Below, piece after piece: positions 16,965 to 25,140 of a stretch of 64,000 nt of DNA (position 1 is the stretch's first letter; each line of letters starts with the position of its first letter). Origin of the DNA: Micromonospora rhizosphaerae (GTDB lineage Bacteria > Actinomycetota > Actinomycetes > Mycobacteriales > Micromonosporaceae). The stretch covers positions 1,984,001 through 2,048,000 of the forward strand of contig NZ_FMHV01000002.1 of NCBI RefSeq assembly GCF_900091465.1. Reading direction: 5' to 3'. Made by a program: the position numbers and the translations under genes. The notes below the pieces were generated by a model that saw nothing but the letters and a program-made list of their open reading frames with translations, made no database searches and was not told the origin of the DNA.

Positions 16965-18490
16965 CGGGAAGCTCCGGTCAGGTGGTCGGCCATGGCGAGG
17001 GCGAGTACGCCTTCTTCGGTCGCCTCGCCGCGGGTCAGCTCGCCCGTGATTCGGCCGTTCTGCATGACGACAATTCGGTCCGAGAGGCCGAGGATCTCCG
17101 GCAGCTCAGAGGAGACGACGAGCACGGCAACGCCCTCGGCGGCGAGGGTGTCGATGGTGGCGTAGATCTCCGCCTTCGCGCCCACGTCCACGCCACGAGT
17201 CGGTTCGTCGAGGATGAGGACCTTCGGCTTGCGGGCGAGCCAGCGGACCAGCACCGTCTTCTGCTGGTTGCCGCCGGACAACTTCTTGACCTCGTGCTCG
17301 ATCGAGGGTGTACGCACGCGGAGTCGCGTGGCGAGGCCTTCGACGAGCTCGCGTTCCGCGCCGCGGCGGACGAAGCGGAATCTGCTGAGGCGGTCGAGGA
17401 CGGCCAGCGAAGCGTTGTCCCGCACAGAGCGCTCGAGCAGCAGCGCGTCGGCCTTGCGCTCCTCGGGGGCGAGCCCGATCCCGGCATCGATGGCGTCGCG
17501 CGGCGAGCGCAGCTCAATGGGCTGACCGTCGACGAGCAGACGACCAGAACGGATGGGAACGTCGCCGAAGATGGCTCGTGCCAGTTCCGAGCGTCCGGCG
17601 CCGACAAGCCCGGCGAGACCAACGACCTCACCAGCACGGACCTGGAGGTTGATCCCGCTGACGTCGTCGGTCGTGACGTCCTCGAGCTTGATCACCACTC
17701 GATCGCTGGCGGCATGATCGCGCACGAACATGCCGGACAGGTCACGGCCGACCATGAGTCGTACGACCTCGTGCTCGGCCGTCGCAGCCGTGGCCCTTTC
17801 GCCGACCAGCGCACCGTCGCGGAGGACGGCGATCCGGTCGGCGAGCTGGAAGATCTCGGCCATCCGGTGGGACACGTAGATCACGGCGACCCCACTGTCC
17901 CGCAGTTGCCGGACGAGTGCGAACAGGGCGTCAGCCTCCCGATCGGTCAGCGACGAGGTCGGCTCATCAAGGGCGAGCACCTTGGGCGTGTCCACGAGCG
18001 CACGGGCGATCTCGACCAGCTGGCGCTGCGCGGGGGAGAGGTCCTGACCTTGCGCCTCTGGCCGGAGCAGGCCGTCGAGGCCGAGCCGGCGCAGGTGTGC
18101 GTGGGCCTCGGCAAACAGCCTCTTCCGGTCGAACCAGCGTCCACCGCCCGTGGATACGTTGCCGACATAGATGTTCTCGGCCACGGAAACGTCGCGGATG
18201 ATCTCTGGCTCTTGGCTGATGATCCGGATACCGGCACGTCGGGCCTTGACCGGGGATCCCAGCGGCAGCGGCTCGTTGTCGAGTTCGACGGTTCCGCTTT
18301 CCGGCACATGTTCACCGGCCATGATCTTCAGCAGGGTCGACTTGCCAGCACCGTTCTCGCCCATGAGCGCGAGCACCTCGCCGGGGTTGCAGTCGATGCT
18401 GACATCGCGCAGCGCGGGCAAACCCGCGAAGCTCTTCGAAAGACCGCGAAGACGCAGCACAGGAACACCTCCTCTCGTGTTGGTCGGCAA
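16961..18490 (-). CDS. Sugar ABC transporter ATPase with two nucleotide-binding domains (RbsA/MglA type)
   Basis: 509 residues, the length of RbsA/MglA proteins. The first domain has Walker A GENGAGKST (about 44-52), LSPAQRQLVEIARAL and Walker B VLALDEPTSSL. The second has the usual degenerate Walker A GLVGAGRSE, then LSGGNQQKTVLVRWL and VLILDEPTRGVDVGAK. Drives import of the sugar delivered by the lipoprotein encoded upstream. Confidence 0.93.
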   Translation of the reverse strand: MPTNTRGGVPVLRLRGLSKSFAGLPALRDVSIDCNPGEVLALMGENGAGKSTLLKIMAGEHVPESGTVELDNEPLPLGSPVKARRAGIRIISQEPEIIRDVSVAENIYVGNVSTGGGRWFDRKRLFAEAHAHLRRLGLDGLLRPEAQGQDLSPAQRQLVEIARALVDTPKVLALDEPTSSLTDREADALFALVRQLRDSGVAVIYVSHRMAEIFQLADRIAVLRDGALVGERATAATAEHEVVRLMVGRDLSGMFVRDHAASDRVVIKLEDVTTDDVSGINLQVRAGEVVGLAGLVGAGRSELARAIFGDVPIRSGRLLVDGQPIELRSPRDAIDAGIGLAPEERKADALLLERSVRDNASLAVLDRLSRFRFVRRGAERELVEGLATRLRVRTPSIEHEVKKLSGGNQQKTVLVRWLARKPKVLILDEPTRGVDVGAKAEIYATIDTLAAEGVAVLVVSSELPEILGLSDRIVVMQNGRITGELTRGEATEEGVLALAMADHLTGASR

Positions 18491-18566
18491 AGGGATCAGT
18501 TGCTGTCGAACAGAGGTGCGCTGGGGTGGGAGAGGGGATCTCCCGCCCCAGCGCCGACTCCTCGGA

Positions 18567-19583
18567 CTAGCTGCACTTGACCCCGGCGGACTGCCACGTG
18601 TCCTTGTTCACGATCGCGGTGTTGGCCACGGTCTTCGCCGGTAGTTCGACGCCGTCGCGCACCTTCTTGACCAGTGCCTCCACCGCGGACGCACCGACCT
18701 GGCGTCCGTCGATGAACAGGGCTGACTTGAAGCCGGTCGCGGTGCCCGCCTGCCAGTCCTTGCAGGCGAGGTATGCGCCGAGGCCGACACCGATCACGTC
18801 GTTGGCGCCCAAGCCTGCGTTCGCCAGCGCGGTCACCACGCCGGAGACGTTCTCGTCGTTGCAGCCGTAGACGATCCAGTGCTTGACGCCAGCGTTCGCG
18901 GTGATGAGCGCTCCGGTCTTGTTCTGGGCGTCCACGGCGGAGTTGTCGGTGCCGAGCTTGATCACCTTGACCTCGGCGCCCGCGGCTGCCGTGAACGCCT
19001 TGTCCGCGGCGTCGACGCGGTCCTGGCACACGGACAGGTCCTGCTTGTAGGCGCTGATGATCCGGGTGTCGGCCGCAGACCAGCCCGACTGCTTGAACAA
19101 GGTGCCTGCCTCAGTCCCGACCTTCTCACCCATGGCGGCTCCGTCGAAGCCGGCGAACGGCGCCTCGGCGCCGGCGGCGTCCTTGATCACGTCGTCCGAA
19201 GCGATGAGGGGGATGGCGGCCTGCTTCGCCTTGTCGATGACCTGGGGGCCGATGAGTTGGTCGGGTACGACAATGGCGATCGCGTCGAACTTCTGTGCGA
19301 TGACCTGGTCGAGCGCGTTGATCGCCTTGTCCGAGTCGGTGCCCAGGTCGAACATGCTGACCTCGACGTTACCCAGCTCGGCCGCCTTGGCCTTGGCGCC
19401 GGCGCCCTCGTCGACGAAGTACTGCTGGTCGCCCTGCTTCTGCAGGTAGGCGATCTTGATCGTGCCGGACTTCGGCTTGCTGTCGCCGTTGCCGGCGGTG
19501 GTGTCGGTCTGCCCAGACGAACACGCGGTGAGCATCGAGGCGAGGGCGATGGCGGAGGCGACCGCCCAACGGGTGCGCTTCAT
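18567..19583 (-). CDS. Sugar-binding lipoprotein of the ABC transporter
   Basis: 338 residues from the ATG at 19583, which has AAAGGAGT upstream. The signal peptide ends in a lipobox (MLTACSSG), so the mature protein is anchored through a cysteine. The body is a type I periplasmic-binding fold (KIAYLQKQGDQQYFVDEGAGAKA, VIAQKFDAIAIVVPDQ, YGCNDENVSG), as in ribose and galactose binders. First gene of the nine-gene operon, with a 76-bp gap to the ATPase. Confidence 0.92.
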   Translation of the reverse strand: MKRTRWAVASAIALASMLTACSSGQTDTTAGNGDSKPKSGTIKIAYLQKQGDQQYFVDEGAGAKAKAAELGNVEVSMFDLGTDSDKAINALDQVIAQKFDAIAIVVPDQLIGPQVIDKAKQAAIPLIASDDVIKDAAGAEAPFAGFDGAAMGEKVGTEAGTLFKQSGWSAADTRIISAYKQDLSVCQDRVDAADKAFTAAAGAEVKVIKLGTDNSAVDAQNKTGALITANAGVKHWIVYGCNDENVSGVVTALANAGLGANDVIGVGLGAYLACKDWQAGTATGFKSALFIDGRQVGASAVEALVKKVRDGVELPAKTVANTAIVNKDTWQSAGVKCS

Positions 19584-19695
19584 TACGCACGAACTCCTTT
19601 CAGTCCGGCGACCGATTGCCCTCGGCACGACGCGGTGCCGTGGTCTACATCGACCTCCATCTGGTCGGCGCCCTGCGCGCCGAGGCGGTGATCAC

Positions 19696-19724
19696 CTTGA
19701 CAGTCCCGTGACGGGCGAGTCAAG
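19696..19724. promoter_or_regulatory. Nested 29-bp palindrome: candidate operator of the galactose operon
   Basis: CTTGAC-agt-CCCGT-g-ACGGG-cga-GTCAAG: the outer 6-bp arms and inner 5-bp arms are both perfect and centred on one base (19710). It lies between the divergent lipoprotein and lactonase genes, and its outer arms contain TTGAC elements on both strands that could serve as -35 boxes. An A-rich tract (tcataaaaaagcaatta) follows at 19731-19747. Confidence 0.65.
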
Positions 19725-19880
19725 AAGTCTTCATAAAAAAGCAATTATCGAGGTCGACCTTCGGGTGCTTGGTCTGCTAGAGGCACCAGACCCGTCCTCA
19801 CGTCCGCAGCTGGGCTATCGTCTCCGCCCACTGGCACCGGTGCGGGTGGCCAGCATGGCCGACTGAAACGAGGGCAAGCC

Positions 19881-20750
19881 GTGACAATCGCCAAGCTTGA
19901 TGTCGCGCAGCGGGTCGAGGCGGACCTGGGCGAGGGACCTACCTGGGACGCGGCAGCGAGCCGCCTGATCTGGGTGGACATTCTCGGCTGTGAGGTGCAC
20001 CGGCTCGACCCAGCCACTGGTGCAGATGACGTGCTTCGTACGGATCAACACGTCGGCGCAGCCAAGCCACGGTCCGCCGGCGGCGTCGTCGTCAACCTGC
20101 GTGACGGCATCGGCCGGTACGACTCAGATGGCGGCTTCGACTGGCTCGTGCTGTGGCGGGAGGACGGTGTGCGGGGCAACGACGCCGCCGTCGACCCCTC
20201 GGGGCTGTTGTGGGCCGGGACGATGCGGTACGACGCCGCGCCGGGGGGCGGAACGCTGAGGCGTGTGGACGGCGCCGGTGACGTGGTCGTCGTCCTTGAC
20301 GACGTCACCATCAGCAACGGCACCGGATGGAGCCCGGACGGGCACTTCATGTACTACGTGGACACCGCGACCAACCGTGTTGACGTCTTCGATATAGATG
20401 TAGACACCGGCCTCGTCCGCGGCCGCCGACCGCTGGCTACGGTGGACGTCCGTCTCGGGGCGCCGGACGGGCTGACCGTCGATGCCGACGGCTGTGTCTG
20501 GGTCGCACTGTGGGGCGGATCGGCAGTGCACCGGTACACCCCCGACGGCGCGCTCGACAGAGTCATCGGGGTACCGGCCAGCCAGCCGACCGCCTGTGCG
20601 TTCGGCGGGCCGGCGCTGACGGATCTCTTCATCACCACTGCGCGCCACGGACTCGACGAGGCGTCACTCGCCGATCAACCCCTCGCCGGCTCTGTCCTCG
20701 TGCTCCCGAACGCTGGCATTGGCCTTCCGTCGCAGCCATTCGCGGGGTGA
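19881..20750 (+). CDS. SMP-30/gluconolactonase-family lactonase
   Basis: 289 residues starting at GTG 19881. The six-bladed propeller signatures are present: LGEGPTWDAAASRLIWVDI with the metal-binding glutamate, ISNGTGWSPDG with the asparagine, and GAPDGLTVDADGCVWVALWGG with the aspartate. This family hydrolyses aldonolactones and calcium-dependent esters. Divergent from the galactose operon, it would open galactonolactone to galactonate. Confidence 0.9.
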   Translation: MTIAKLDVAQRVEADLGEGPTWDAAASRLIWVDILGCEVHRLDPATGADDVLRTDQHVGAAKPRSAGGVVVNLRDGIGRYDSDGGFDWLVLWREDGVRGNDAAVDPSGLLWAGTMRYDAAPGGGTLRRVDGAGDVVVVLDDVTISNGTGWSPDGHFMYYVDTATNRVDVFDIDVDTGLVRGRRPLATVDVRLGAPDGLTVDADGCVWVALWGGSAVHRYTPDGALDRVIGVPASQPTACAFGGPALTDLFITTARHGLDEASLADQPLAGSVLVLPNAGIGLPSQPFAG

Positions 20751-20832
20751 GGAAAGGGGCCGTCCGGCTGCGGGGGAGTCGGCCGTGGTGGCCGGCTCCC
20801 GGTCACGGGGAGGTCCCGCGCGGCCGTAGCGG

Positions 20833-21051
20833 GTGGTCAGGGTCCGCAGGTACGACGTCACTGCCCGGGAGCGGGAGGTGCTGGGGTTGATGGCGGAGGG
20901 GCGGTCGAACGCCGCGATCGCCGGGCGGCTGCGCGTCACGGAGAAGGCGGTCAGCAAGCACATGAACAACATCTTCAGCAAGCTGGGGATGCCGCCGTCC
21001 GATGACGACAACCGGCGAGTGCTCGCGGTGCTCGCGTACCTGAACGGCTGA
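20833..21051 (+). pseudogene. Fragment of a LuxR-family response regulator (HTH domain only)
   Basis: Only the DNA-binding end remains (VTAREREVLGLMAEGRSN to the stop), nearly identical to the last 65 residues of the regulator at 7046-7690; the clear protein changes are Phe to Arg and Ile to Met. No receiver domain is found upstream. It could in principle be translated from the GTG near 20833 as a 72-residue HTH protein, but a duplicated remnant is the simpler reading. Confidence 0.75.
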
Positions 21052-21057
21052 GACTCA
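20866..21057 (+). repeat. Right copy of the 192-bp direct repeat
   Basis: Partner of 7505-7696, same orientation, no gaps, about 11 mismatches. Most differences are at third codon positions, so both copies were probably under coding selection before or after they separated. Homology stops six bases after the stop codon. Confidence 0.85.
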
Positions 21058-21211
21058 CGCGGCCCCCTCGCCGCCAGCCGTCCGAAAAGGATTGCTGTTC
21101 GACGGTACGATGCACGGGGGGTAGCGGAGGCTGCCCCGCAGAGTGACGGGCGGGTGCCCACGGGTGCTCTGGGCCCCAGACGTCGGTTGTGCCGAACACA
21201 CGGGGGAAAGC

Positions 21212-23365
21212 ATGTTCGAGCGGCTGGGCAGATTCGTGGTAGGCAAGCCGTGGTGGGTGATAGCCGGCTGGGTGCTCGCGGCAATCGCCATCGTCGTCAC
21301 CACACCGTCGCTGAGCGACATCACCTCCGCGGATCAGGAGAGCTTCCTGCCCCACTCGTACGAGTCAGTGCAGGCCACCGAGCTCGGGAAGAAGGCGTTC
21401 CCGCAGCAGGCCACCGCGACGGCGGCCATCGTGGTCAAGCGCGCCGACGGGCAGCCGCTCACGCCGGCCGACGAGGCGAAGGTGGGTCAGCTCGCCCAGT
21501 CGCTCAAGGCCAGGAACATCTCGCACACGTCCGGCTACCTGACCGGCCCGCCGGCGGTCGCGCCGGACAAGTCGGTGCAGGTGGTCAACGTCGGGCTCGA
21601 TGCGCCCGCCCCGGACGACCCGGCGCTGCTCGACGCCGTACGCGATCTGCGAGCGGCCATCGGCCCGGAGCTGGCGGGCAGCGGACTCACCGCGGGCGTG
21701 GCCGGCGACGTAGCGAGCTTCGTCGACAACGAGGACACCTTCAACAAGGCCTTCGCCGTGGTCGGCATCGCGACAATCATCCTGATCATCGGACTGATCC
21801 TGATCATCTTCCGCAGCCCCATCGCCGCGCTGCTGCCCGTGGTGGTCATCGGCGTCGTCATGGCCGTCACGAGCGGGCTCGTCGCCGCGGCGGGCAAGGC
21901 GTTCGATCTCAATGTAAGTCAGGATCTGCAGACGGTGCTGCTGATCGTGCTGTTCGGCATCGGCACCGACTACATCCTGTTCCTGCTCTTCCGCTATCGC
22001 GAGCGGCTACGTGCCGGTGACGACAAGCGCACCGCGATGATCGTCTCCGTCGAGCGGGTCGGCGAGGTCATCACGTCGGCCGCGGGAGCGGTCATCGTCG
22101 CGTTCCTCGTGCTGCTCCTCGCTTCCCTGGGCTTCTTCGGCTCGCTCGGCCCGGCGCTCGCGATCGCCGTCGGCGTCATGCTGGTCACCTCGCTGACGCT
22201 CATCCCGGCGGTCGTCTCGCTGCTCGGCCGGTACGTCTTCTGGCCGTCCAAGGCGTGGCAGCGTGCCCCCAAGGCCTCCATGTCGCACCGTCTCGGGACC
22301 GCCATCGGGCGCCGGCCCGCGCTCGTCGCGGCGGCCTCCGGCGCCCTGCTGGTCGCGCTCGCCGCAGGCGTGCTGGGCTACAAGGCCGACTACGATTTCA
22401 GCGCCGGCTTCCCGCAGGACACCGAGTCGGCGAAGGCCGCCGCGGACCTGCAGCGCGGGTTCGCCGCCGGTGCGCTCGCCCCCACCGAGGTCTACCTGAC
22501 CACCGGCACCGGGTCGCCGCTGACCGAGCAACAGATCAACGACTTCGCGGCGGCCGCGGCGGGCGCCCCGGGAGTGGGCCGGGTGCAACCGCCGGAGCGC
22601 GGCAGCGACCCGAGCGTGGCCCGGGTCAACCTCCTGCTGAACGAGAACCCGGTCTCCAACGAGGCGATCACGCTCGTCCGCGAGGACCTGCGCGACGCCG
22701 TGCACCAGGCGGCCCCGCCCGGCACCCGGGCGCTGGTCGGCGGACCCACCGCGATCTTCGCCGACATCAACTCGGCGAACAACCGCGACCTGTCGGTGAT
22801 CCTGCCGGTGGCGGCCGGCCTGATCGCGCTCATCCTCGCGCTGCTGCTGCGCAGCCTGGTCGCGCCGATCTACCTCGTGATAGCGGTGCTGCTGAACTTC
22901 GCCGCCACGCTGGGCGCCACGGTCTATCTCTTCCAAGGGCTGCAGGACAAGCCCGGGGTCACCTTCCAGCTGCCGATCATCCTCTACCTCTTCGTGGTAG
23001 CGATCGGGACCGACTACAACATCCTGATGATCGCCCGCCTGCGTGAGGAGGCGCGCGAGGGCAACGAGCCGCACGAGGCCGCGGCTATCGGGGTGGAACA
23101 CGCCGGCCCGACGGTCGCGGCGGCGGGGCTGATCCTTGCCGGAACGTTCGGGGTGCTGATGCTCGCGCCGATCTCTTTCCTGCAGCAGATGGGCTTCGCG
23201 GTGGCGATCGGCATCGTGCTGTCGGCGTTCGTCATGTCAATGTTCTTCGTCCCCGCGCTGACCGCACTGATCGGGCACAAGGCGTGGTGGCCGGGGCATG
23301 GCGACGAGCGGCCGGCCAAGGGGCGGCACGCGCCGCCGGAGCCGGCGAGCGTGGCGAAGGCGTAG
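21212..23365 (+). CDS. MMPL-family RND transporter (second copy)
   Basis: 717 residues from the ATG at 21212 with GGGGGAAAG upstream. MMPL duplication is evident: FGIGTDYILFLLFRYRERL in the first half and AIGTDYNILMIARLREEA in the second, each with the TM4/TM10 Asp-Tyr pair, and two large outer loops (about 40-195 and 400-540). It is only distantly similar to the exporter at 3547-5679. Like that one it sits beside a response-regulator sequence, here a fragment. Confidence 0.92.
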   Translation: MFERLGRFVVGKPWWVIAGWVLAAIAIVVTTPSLSDITSADQESFLPHSYESVQATELGKKAFPQQATATAAIVVKRADGQPLTPADEAKVGQLAQSLKARNISHTSGYLTGPPAVAPDKSVQVVNVGLDAPAPDDPALLDAVRDLRAAIGPELAGSGLTAGVAGDVASFVDNEDTFNKAFAVVGIATIILIIGLILIIFRSPIAALLPVVVIGVVMAVTSGLVAAAGKAFDLNVSQDLQTVLLIVLFGIGTDYILFLLFRYRERLRAGDDKRTAMIVSVERVGEVITSAAGAVIVAFLVLLLASLGFFGSLGPALAIAVGVMLVTSLTLIPAVVSLLGRYVFWPSKAWQRAPKASMSHRLGTAIGRRPALVAAASGALLVALAAGVLGYKADYDFSAGFPQDTESAKAAADLQRGFAAGALAPTEVYLTTGTGSPLTEQQINDFAAAAAGAPGVGRVQPPERGSDPSVARVNLLLNENPVSNEAITLVREDLRDAVHQAAPPGTRALVGGPTAIFADINSANNRDLSVILPVAAGLIALILALLLRSLVAPIYLVIAVLLNFAATLGATVYLFQGLQDKPGVTFQLPIILYLFVVAIGTDYNILMIARLREEAREGNEPHEAAAIGVEHAGPTVAAAGLILAGTFGVLMLAPISFLQQMGFAVAIGIVLSAFVMSMFFVPALTALIGHKAWWPGHGDERPAKGRHAPPEPASVAKA

Positions 23366-23456
23366 CGGGCGGCGCCGATCGGGCGCTGCGGGCGCGCCGG
23401 GATCGGCTCGCCAACCGCTGAGCTGACGGATCGGGCACCCGCCCCAGTGAGGCGGA

Positions 23457-24062
23457 TCAGGAGGGCATGGTGCCGCCGGGCCCGGGCGACTGCTGCTCCG
23501 GGTACTGCGGGTGGGCGTAGTGCGGCTGCCACTGTTGCGGCTGGCGGTAGCCCTGCTGCGCCGGCCACTGCTGCTGTGCCGCCCATTGTTGCTGCGCGGC
23601 CCACGCTTGTAGCGCTGCAGCGTGTTCGGCGAACCGGGGGTGTGCGTTCCGCACCTCGACCGCGCTGCCGTCGCGCGACACGTGGGCCGAAGCGATCAGG
23701 GGCCACCCCGCGTTTGCGGCGAGTAGGAGTCCCACGAAGAGCAGCGCCACGAACGCCAGGACGATCGGACCGGCGTACGACGTGCCGTGCGGGACGGCGG
23801 CGGCGAGGACAAGCACGGCCAGGATGGCGAAGACCACCACGCCGATGCCGCCGAGCAGTCGCCCGGTACGCAGCTTGAGGCAGCGCGGGCAGAACGGCCA
23901 CGCCGCTGCCTTCACCCGCTTCTCCAACACGGTGGCGACGATCGCGAACGGCAGCAGCCCGAACGGGATGAGCAGGTACGTCCACGATGGCGTCCTCGAC
24001 TTCAACAGCACCCGCCTGTGCTGGGCCGCCGGCTCACCGTGCCGTGTGCACAACTGGAGCAT
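23457..24062 (-). CDS. Membrane protein with Gln/Trp-rich tail
   Basis: 201 residues from the ATG at 24062. Two cysteine pairs or half-pairs (LCTRHGE near the start and FCPRCLK at about 75) suggest a small metal-binding or disulfide element. There are three or more hydrophobic segments (IPFGLLPFAIVATVL, GGIGVVVFAILAVLVLAAAV, IVLAFVALLFVGLLLAA). The tail repeats AAQQQW units and ends in Pro/Gln-rich sequence. Function not recognised. Confidence 0.65.
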   Translation of the reverse strand: MLQLCTRHGEPAAQHRRVLLKSRTPSWTYLLIPFGLLPFAIVATVLEKRVKAAAWPFCPRCLKLRTGRLLGGIGVVVFAILAVLVLAAAVPHGTSYAGPIVLAFVALLFVGLLLAANAGWPLIASAHVSRDGSAVEVRNAHPRFAEHAAALQAWAAQQQWAAQQQWPAQQGYRQPQQWQPHYAHPQYPEQQSPGPGGTMPS

Positions 24063-24243
24063 CTGGCCCCCGCCGCTGACGAGGGGTGCAGGATGCCGAT
24101 CGGCATGACCACTCCAACTCCTGGGAGGAAGGGGGCACCAGGATACGACCGCCCGGGCGGCGACGGGGTACGGGCGCTGCGGTGCGCCTGGACCGGCTCG
24201 GCCGTCGCTGAGGCAAGCGCCGGGATGAGCAGGCTGCGGACGG

Positions 24244-25140
24244 TCACACCGCCAACGGATCGCCCTTGAACACCTCGCGTCGGTGCCACGCGACATGGTG
24301 GCCGGCGGGAACCGGTGTCCCCGGCCGCGGTCGCAGGGGCCGGCCGTGCAGGTCGTACACTGTGCGGCCGGTGACGGTGCGGGCGGTGAAGGCCGCCGAC
24401 ACGGTGATGCGCAGGTCGTCGTCGAGCCCCAGCGCGCCGAAGTCGAAGAGCTTGTGGTGCAGCACGCAGAGCGCGAGGCCGTTGTCGGGGCTGTCCGGTC
24501 CGTCGAAGGCCCACCAGCGCACGTGCGCCGCCTCCACCCCGACCGTGGCGTGCCCGAGCTGACCGTCGTACCCGCAGAACGCACACTGCCTGTCCCACGC
24601 CTGAAGCACCGCAGCCCGCCAGGCTGCGTCCCGCCGCCGAGCCGGGATCGGCGTTACGCCCGGCGCCTGGAGGATGTCGTCGGGGTCCAGGCCCGCCGCG
24701 GTCAGGACGTCGGGAGCGATGGTGGGCGGGAAGTGTTGTTCCACCAGGGCACGGGCGACCCGCCGCACCAGCTCGGGGTCCCGGCGTAGGGCGGATTCGG
24801 TGGCGGCATCAAGACGTCCCACGACGTTGTGGCTCGCCAACGGCCCGACCAGATCCATGGGTACGTTCCGGCTCAAAATCCACACGCCGTCACTGCGCAG
24901 CCGGGTAAACGGGTATGCCGCACTCTGCGCCCGCCCGGTCTTTGATGCTGGGCCGAACTCGGCGATCAGATCGCTGAGCCGTTCCTGTGCCTGCGACCAC
25001 GGCAGCTCGCTGGAGCCACCCCGGGTGATCTGCCCAAGCGCCAGCAGCACCAGCAGCGGCTTGTGCGGTGCACGGCGGCCGGTCTGCTGGTGCAGACGCA
25101 ACGAGGTCAGTCGTTCCAATACCTCCTGGCGAGTGCTCAT
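24244..25140 (-). CDS. HNH endonuclease with N-terminal sulfur-binding-type domain
   Basis: 298 residues; the ATG at 25140 overlaps the helicase stop by 4 bp. The N-terminal part (about 1-150) has RRAPHKPLLVLLALGQ and YPFTRLRSDGVWIL, typical of the domain that recognises phosphorothioated DNA in ScoMcrA-like enzymes. The C-terminal HNH nuclease shows CAFCG, VEAAHVRWW, and DNGLALCVLHHKLFD with the expected His-Asn-His residues. Predicted to cut modified foreign DNA (Type IV restriction). No dnd genes are in the window. Confidence 0.85.
   Translation of the reverse strand: MSTRQEVLERLTSLRLHQQTGRRAPHKPLLVLLALGQITRGGSSELPWSQAQERLSDLIAEFGPASKTGRAQSAAYPFTRLRSDGVWILSRNVPMDLVGPLASHNVVGRLDAATESALRRDPELVRRVARALVEQHFPPTIAPDVLTAAGLDPDDILQAPGVTPIPARRRDAAWRAAVLQAWDRQCAFCGYDGQLGHATVGVEAAHVRWWAFDGPDSPDNGLALCVLHHKLFDFGALGLDDDLRITVSAAFTARTVTGRTVYDLHGRPLRPRPGTPVPAGHHVAWHRREVFKGDPLAV

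Noticed and set aside
23544..23615. Gln/Trp repeats considered as a DNA satellite
   Set aside because: Only a few units and within the coding frame of a membrane protein tail, so better explained as a protein repeat.
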